Below are positions 4,942-8,876 of a stretch of DNA of 8,876 bases, in pieces. The DNA comes from Gammaproteobacteria bacterium. GTDB lineage: Bacteria > Pseudomonadota > Gammaproteobacteria > S012-40. Position numbers and translations under genes: made by a program. The DNA is taken from the NCBI GenBank assembly GCA_026982215.1, contig JALSHN010000384.1, forward strand, positions 1 through 8,876. Reading direction: 5' to 3'. The notes under the pieces were generated by a model, which was given only the letters and a program-made list of their open reading frames with translations, did no database searches and had not been told where the DNA came from. Within the stretch, counting starts at the first letter, position 1, and the number at the start of each line of letters is the position of its first letter.

Positions 4942-6279
4942 TCACTGCCCTCCCCCCTTCCCGGCCCGCCGGTCCAGTTCACGCAGATGAAGCAGCCGAG
5001 CACGGATACGTTCCTCCAAGCCCCGATCTACGGGACGGTAGTACTGCCGTGCTGGCATCTGGTCAGGAAAATAGTGTTCCCCGGCGGCATAGCCCTCCGG
5101 TTCATCGTGGGCATAGCGGTAGCGCTTTCCGTAACCCAGTTCCTTCATCAATCGGGTGGGGGCATTGCGCAGATGGAGGGGGACCTCCAGCGAGCCCCGT
5201 TCCCGGGCGTCCTTCATCGCCTCGCCGAAGGCCCGATAGACGGCATTGCTCTTGGGGGCACAAGCCAGATAGACCACCGCCTGGGCGATGGCCAGCTCCC
5301 CCTCGGGGCTCCCCAGGCGTTCTTGAACGTCCCAGGCCTGCAGCGCCAGGGTTAGCGCCCTGGGATCGGCGTTGCCGATGTCTTCCGAGGCCATGCGCAC
5401 CACCCGGCGGGCGATGTAGAGGGGATCACAGCCGCCGTCGAGCATGCGGCACAACCAATAGAGGGCGGCGTCAGGATCGGAGCCTCGCACCGATTTGTGC
5501 AGGGCGGAGATTTGATCGTAAAAGGCCTCGCCGCCCTTGTCGAACCGCCGCATTCCCCCGCGGAGTACCTCGCCCACCAGGGCCTCGTCCACCTCTACTC
5601 GACCCTCGTGCTCGGGGGCCAGCTCCACCGCCACTTCCAGCAGGTTGAGGGCCCGGCGGGCGTCGCCGTCGGCGGCCTGGGCAATGCGATCCCGTAGCGG
5701 CTCTGCCAACTCGATCCGCCGTTGCCCCAGACCCCGCTGAGCATCTTGTAACGCCCGGTCGATGAGGACACGGAGGGCGGTGGTATCCAGGGGCTTCAAG
5801 ACATAGACCCGCACCCGGGAGAGCAGCGCGTTGTTGAGCTCGAACGAGGGGTTTTCGGTAGTGGCGCCCACGAAGACCAGGGTGCCATCCTCCACGAAGG
5901 GCAGGAAGGCGTCTTGTTGGGCCTTGTTGAAACGGTGCACCTCGTCCACGAACAGCACTGTGGCCAGCCCCCGCTCCCGACGGGCGGCCTGGGCCTTTTC
6001 CACCGCCTGGCGGATGTCCTTCACCCCGGCCAGCACCGCCGAGAGAGTGAGGAACTGGGCCTCCCCCGCCTGGGCGATGAGCCGGGCCAGGGTGGTCTTG
6101 CCGGTACCTGGCGGCCCCCAGAAGACCATGGAATGGAGCCGACCGCTTTCTAGGGCCGTGCGCAGGGGCTTTCCCTCTCCCAACAGGTGATCCTGGCCGA
6201 CGATCTCCCGCCAGTGGCGCGGCCGCATGCGGTCGGCCAGGGGCCGGGCGGGATCGATGGCAGCGAAGAGGTCGTCCAT
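4942..6279 (-). CDS. rarA: Replication-associated recombination protein A (RarA/MgsA), AAA+ ATPase
   Basis: A 445-residue clamp-loader-like AAA+ ATPase of the RarA/Mgs1/WRNIP1 family that acts at stalled replication forks and single-strand gaps. It shows Walker A GPPGTGKT (55-62), Walker B LFVDEVHRFNKAQQD (109-123), sensor 1 as GATTENPSFELN (138-149) and the arginine-finger LLSR (152-155). The C-terminal tetramerisation part has FYDQISALHKSVRGSDPDAA (253-272), MASEDIGNADP (296-306), the APKSNAVY loop (341-348) and HLRNAPT...LGYGKRYRYAHD (369-392). The length matches the family. The start is either the ATG at 6279, sharing one base with the lolA stop, or the GTG at 6282 with a 4-nt overlap. 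GGAG is too close to either to decide, so coupling to lolA is likely. The C-terminal codons contain two overlapping GGGNAGGG sequences. Confidence 0.97.
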   Translation of the reverse strand: MDDLFAAIDPARPLADRMRPRHWREIVGQDHLLGEGKPLRTALESGRLHSMVFWGPPGTGKTTLARLIAQAGEAQFLTLSAVLAGVKDIRQAVEKAQAARRERGLATVLFVDEVHRFNKAQQDAFLPFVEDGTLVFVGATTENPSFELNNALLSRVRVYVLKPLDTTALRVLIDRALQDAQRGLGQRRIELAEPLRDRIAQAADGDARRALNLLEVAVELAPEHEGRVEVDEALVGEVLRGGMRRFDKGGEAFYDQISALHKSVRGSDPDAALYWLCRMLDGGCDPLYIARRVVRMASEDIGNADPRALTLALQAWDVQERLGSPEGELAIAQAVVYLACAPKSNAVYRAFGEAMKDARERGSLEVPLHLRNAPTRLMKELGYGKRYRYAHDEPEGYAAGEHYFPDQMPARQYYRPVDRGLEERIRARLLHLRELDRRAGKGGGQ

Positions 6280-6893
6280 CACTCCAGGGTGGAGAAGAGG
6301 TCCACCCCCGGTGGGGGCTCGAAACGGAAGGTGTCGGGGGCGATGGCGACGTTGCGCTCCAAGCGGGTGAATTCCAGCTCACTCACCCGCCCGAGGAGAT
6401 CCAGCAGCACCATGCGCTTGAGGCCGTGATCGTCGAACCCCAAGCGGATGCCTTCGAAGCCGGATTCCCGCTCTCGGGGGATGAGGATCACCCAGCTCAG
6501 ACCGTCCCGCTCGCCGCCGTCCACCAACTGGAACCGCTGTTCCAAAGGGATTTTGCTCCCCAACAGGGCAGCCGGGGTGTCGCTCAAGGCCTCGCCCAGC
6601 GGGCGCCGGGTCACCTGCGCCAAGTCGGGATCATAGATCCACAACGTCTCCCCATCGGCCACCATGAGCTGGCCCAGCGGATAGGTATACTCCCAACGGA
6701 AGCGGCCAGGGCGCGCCAACACCAAGTTGCCACGCGCCTCTTTGAAGGGAGACCCCCCCTCGGGAAGACGCTGGCGGAACTCGCCTCGCAAGGTCTGCAG
6801 ACCGTCCATGAAACGCTCCAGGCGCTCGATGCCATTGGCTCCCCAGGCAGGCAGGGCCAGAATGATCAGAAAAATGGCAAGGAGTTTATTCAT
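6279..6893 (-). CDS. lolA: Outer-membrane lipoprotein carrier protein LolA
   Basis: A 204-residue periplasmic chaperone that takes lipoproteins from LolCDE in the inner membrane and hands them to LolB. Residues 1-18 form a signal peptide (MNK, then a hydrophobic core ending in LPAWGA), cleaved around residues 18-20. The mature part has the family's RPGRFRWEYTYP (61-72; R62 corresponds to the conserved lipoprotein-release arginine), LMVADGETLWIYDPDLAQVT (76-95), TPAALLG (106-112) and the closing FRFEPPPGVD (189-198). The ATG at 6893 is chosen over the upstream in-frame ATG at 6905 because GAGGT lies 5 nt before it and it yields a normal signal peptide. The spacer from the ftsK stop is 8 nt, and the gene overlaps rarA at its 3' end. 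Confidence 0.96.
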   Translation of the reverse strand: MNKLLAIFLIILALPAWGANGIERLERFMDGLQTLRGEFRQRLPEGGSPFKEARGNLVLARPGRFRWEYTYPLGQLMVADGETLWIYDPDLAQVTRRPLGEALSDTPAALLGSKIPLEQRFQLVDGGERDGLSWVILIPRERESGFEGIRLGFDDHGLKRMVLLDLLGRVSELEFTRLERNVAIAPDTFRFEPPPGVDLFSTLE

Positions 6894-6898
6894 GGGAT

Positions 6899-6903
6899 AC
6901 CTC
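6899..6903 (-). promoter_or_regulatory. Ribosome binding site of lolA overlapping the ftsK stop
   Basis: On the minus strand this reads GAGGT, 5 nt before the ATG at 6893. Its first two bases belong to the TGA of ftsK, so ribosomes ending ftsK would stop on it. It decides the start in favour of 6893 over 6905. Confidence 0.7.
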
Positions 6904-8876
6904 AATCGGGGGGCGGAGGGGCCAGCACTTCCCGGGAGCCATTGGGCTGTAGCGGCCCCACCAGACCGGCCTGTTCCATTTGTTCGATCATCCGCGCGGC
7001 ACGGTTGTAGCCGATCTTGAGCTTGCGCTGCACCGCGGAGATGGAGGCCCGACGGCTCTCCAGGACGAAGGCCACCGCCTGATCATAGAGCTCGTCGGTC
7101 TCCTCGGGGTTCCCGCCACCGAGACCGGCCACATCCTCCCCGCCTCCACCTTTGAGAACTTCCTCCACGTAGTCCGGGCTGCCCTTGGCACGCAGATCCT
7201 CCACCACCCGGTGGACCTCCTGGTCGTCCACGAAGGCCCCATGGACCCGGATGGGCAGGCCGGTCCCCGGGGGCAAATAGAGCATGTCTCCTTGGCCCAG
7301 GAGCTGCTCGGCCCCTTGTTGATCGAGGATGGTGCGGGAATCGATCCGGGAAGAGACCTGGAAGGCGATGCGCGAAGGGATGTTGGCCTTGATGAGTCCG
7401 GTGATCACATCCACCGACGGGCGCTGGGTGGCCAGGATCAGGTGGATTCCCGCGGCGCGGGCCTTCTGCGCCAGGCGGGCGATCAGCTCCTCCACCTTCT
7501 TGCCGACGATCATCATCATATCGGCCAGCTCGTCCACCACCACCACGATGGTGGGCAGAGGGCTGAGCTCGGGGGCAGGCTGGCCCTCCAACGCGCCGTC
7601 GTAGAAGGGGTCACGCAGCGGCTCGCCCCGTTCGGCCGCCTCGCGCAGCTTGTTGTTGAAACCGGCGACGTTACGCACCCCGAAGGTGGCCATCAGCTTG
7701 TAACGCCGTTCCATCTCCGCCACGCACCAGCGCAAGGCGGTGGCGGCCTCTTTCATATCGGTGACCACCGGGGCCAACAGATGCGGGATGCCATCGTACA
7801 CCGACAGCTCCAGCATCTTGGGATCGATCATGATCAGCCTGACTTCCTCGGGTGTGGCGTTGTAGAGCAGGCTGAGGATCATGGCGTTGATGGCCACCGA
7901 CTTGCCCGAGCCGGTAGTGCCGGCCACCAGCAGATGGGGCATCTTCGCCAGATCGGCCACCACCGGCTCCCCGGAGATATCCTTCCCCAGCGCCAGGGTG
8001 AGTGGCGAACGCGCCTGGGTGTACGCCCGCGACTGCAACACCTCCACCAGGCGGACGATCTCCCGCTTGGGATTGGGGATCTCCAGACCGATGGTGGTCT
8101 TGCCGGGAATCACCTCCACCACCCGCACCGAGACCACCGACAAAGATCGCGCCAAATCCCGGGAAAGATTGGTGATCTGACTGGCCTTGGTACCCGGCGC
8201 CGGCTCGATCTCATAGCGGGTGATCACCGGCCCGGGATAGACCGCCACCACCTGAGCGGTGATACCGAAATCGGCCAGCTTGCTCTCCACCAGCCGGGAG
8301 GTGGACTCCAGCCCCGCCTCGTCCAACGAGGCCTGATGAGGATCGGGGGGATCGAGCAACGTCAAGGACGGCAGGACGAAATCCCCGCTGCGCCGTGGAG
8401 CCGCCGCCTTCGACGACAGCTTCACCTCTTCGGTGATACGAGGCACGATGATCGGGTCCGTACGCTTGGCGGCCGGCGGGACCGATGACTTCTCCACTTT
8501 GGAGGTAGGCCGCGCTCCCTTCTTCTCCTGGCGGCGGGCGGCGCGACGCTCACGGCGTCGGACACGCCAGGCCCCGACGCGCTGCACCATCCCCCGTCCT
8601 GCCGATCCCGTCAACGCCAGCCCGCGCCCCGCAAGGCGCAGCCAGGACAAGCGAGTGGCCAGGCTCACCCCCACCAGCAGCAACACCGCCAGAAAGAGAC
8701 TGCCGCCGGCGGTATTGAACCACTGCGTGAACACCGTGGCCATCTGCTCCCCCAGCAGTCCCCCTGCTCCCCAGGGCAGCGCCTCTCCCACCGCCGCCCC
8801 ATGGAGATGGACCAAAGCCGTCCCCCCCACCAAGGCCATCACCAGCCCCAGGGCCCGGGCACCCCAGTGGTATCCC
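6902..8876 (-). CDS. ftsK: DNA translocase FtsK (5' end cut by the window edge)
   Basis: The last 657 codons of an FtsK/SpoIIIE septal DNA pump, which moves chromosome ends towards dif and activates XerCD. The frame is open to the right edge, and the first visible residues (GYHWGARALG) continue an upstream membrane domain, so the GTG/ATG near 8842 is internal. At least one clear membrane helix remains (nt about 8704-8650), after a probable partial one at the edge. A short basic linker (RVRRRERRAARRQEKK) follows. The motor has Walker A GTTGSGKS (nt 7898-7921), Walker B IVVVVDELADM (nt 7517-7549) and LATQRPSVDVITGLIKANIP. The C-terminal gamma winged-helix domain (nt about 6923-7096, ASISAVQRKLKIGYNRAARM) reads KOPS and is almost identical in pattern to E. 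coli. It is the first gene of the run seen here; its promoter lies outside. Confidence 0.98.
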   Translation of the reverse strand, partial: GYHWGARALGLVMALVGGTALVHLHGAAVGEALPWGAGGLLGEQMATVFTQWFNTAGGSLFLAVLLLVGVSLATRLSWLRLAGRGLALTGSAGRGMVQRVGAWRVRRRERRAARRQEKKGARPTSKVEKSSVPPAAKRTDPIIVPRITEEVKLSSKAAAPRRSGDFVLPSLTLLDPPDPHQASLDEAGLESTSRLVESKLADFGITAQVVAVYPGPVITRYEIEPAPGTKASQITNLSRDLARSLSVVSVRVVEVIPGKTTIGLEIPNPKREIVRLVEVLQSRAYTQARSPLTLALGKDISGEPVVADLAKMPHLLVAGTTGSGKSVAINAMILSLLYNATPEEVRLIMIDPKMLELSVYDGIPHLLAPVVTDMKEAATALRWCVAEMERRYKLMATFGVRNVAGFNNKLREAAERGEPLRDPFYDGALEGQPAPELSPLPTIVVVVDELADMMMIVGKKVEELIARLAQKARAAGIHLILATQRPSVDVITGLIKANIPSRIAFQVSSRIDSRTILDQQGAEQLLGQGDMLYLPPGTGLPIRVHGAFVDDQEVHRVVEDLRAKGSPDYVEEVLKGGGGEDVAGLGGGNPEETDELYDQAVAFVLESRRASISAVQRKLKIGYNRAARMIEQMEQAGLVGPLQPNGSREVLAPPPPD

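Noticed and set aside
6980..8488. A 502-codon open frame antisense to ftsK
   Set aside because: It runs opposite to an unambiguous FtsK with all motifs, and its product is low-complexity and His/Gly/Gln-rich, as expected for the shadow of a G+C-rich gene.

Overview
The window is a gene-dense, high-GC piece of a bacterial chromosome, most likely from a gammaproteobacterium. The main evidence is the minus-strand order ftsK–lolA–rarA–crcB–DUF190–serS, which matches the ftsK-lolA-rarA-serS block of Escherichia coli and Pseudomonas, with the fluoride exporter gene crcB and a DUF190 gene inserted before serS. LolA and a KOPS-reading FtsK gamma domain also fit a diderm gammaproteobacterium. The high GC and the extra AmmeMemoRadiSam genes would suit a Chromatiales-type organism, but that finer placement is a guess.

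Layout. (1) Bases 1-277 are visibly richer in A+T than the rest and hold no recognisable gene. There may be the tail of a reading frame entering from the left edge, and there is a pair of 9-base direct repeats. (2) Bases 278-2889 carry a complete AmmeMemoRadiSam set. amrS (radical SAM enzyme) is on the minus strand, and amrB (MEMO1 family) and amrA (AMMECR1 family) are on the plus strand. They diverge from a 109-base intergenic region that contains overlapping -10-like elements on the two strands. (3) Bases 2876-8876 are a single minus-strand run: ftsK (5' end cut by the right edge), lolA, rarA, crcB, a DUF190 PII-like gene and serS. The junctions are tight: 8 nt between ftsK and lolA, 1-4 nt overlap for lolA/rarA, 73 nt between rarA and crcB, 1 nt overlap for crcB/DUF190 and 4 nt overlap for DUF190/serS.

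How the genes work together. The minus-strand run is a housekeeping operon: chromosome segregation at division (FtsK), lipoprotein trafficking (LolA), replication-fork maintenance (RarA), fluoride export (CrcB with a DUF190 partner) and serine charging of tRNA (SerS). The amr trio is a conserved three-gene association (radical SAM protein, MEMO-type metalloprotein, AMMECR1 protein). I know of no settled bacterial function for it, and it is the part of the window most likely to represent an undescribed pathway. amrA and serS meet tail to tail and overlap by 14 nt, leaving no room for a terminator between them.

I saw no tRNA, rRNA, CRISPR array, complete insertion sequence, canonical fluoride riboswitch or convincing intrinsic terminator. 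Residue positions and nucleotide matches were read by eye.
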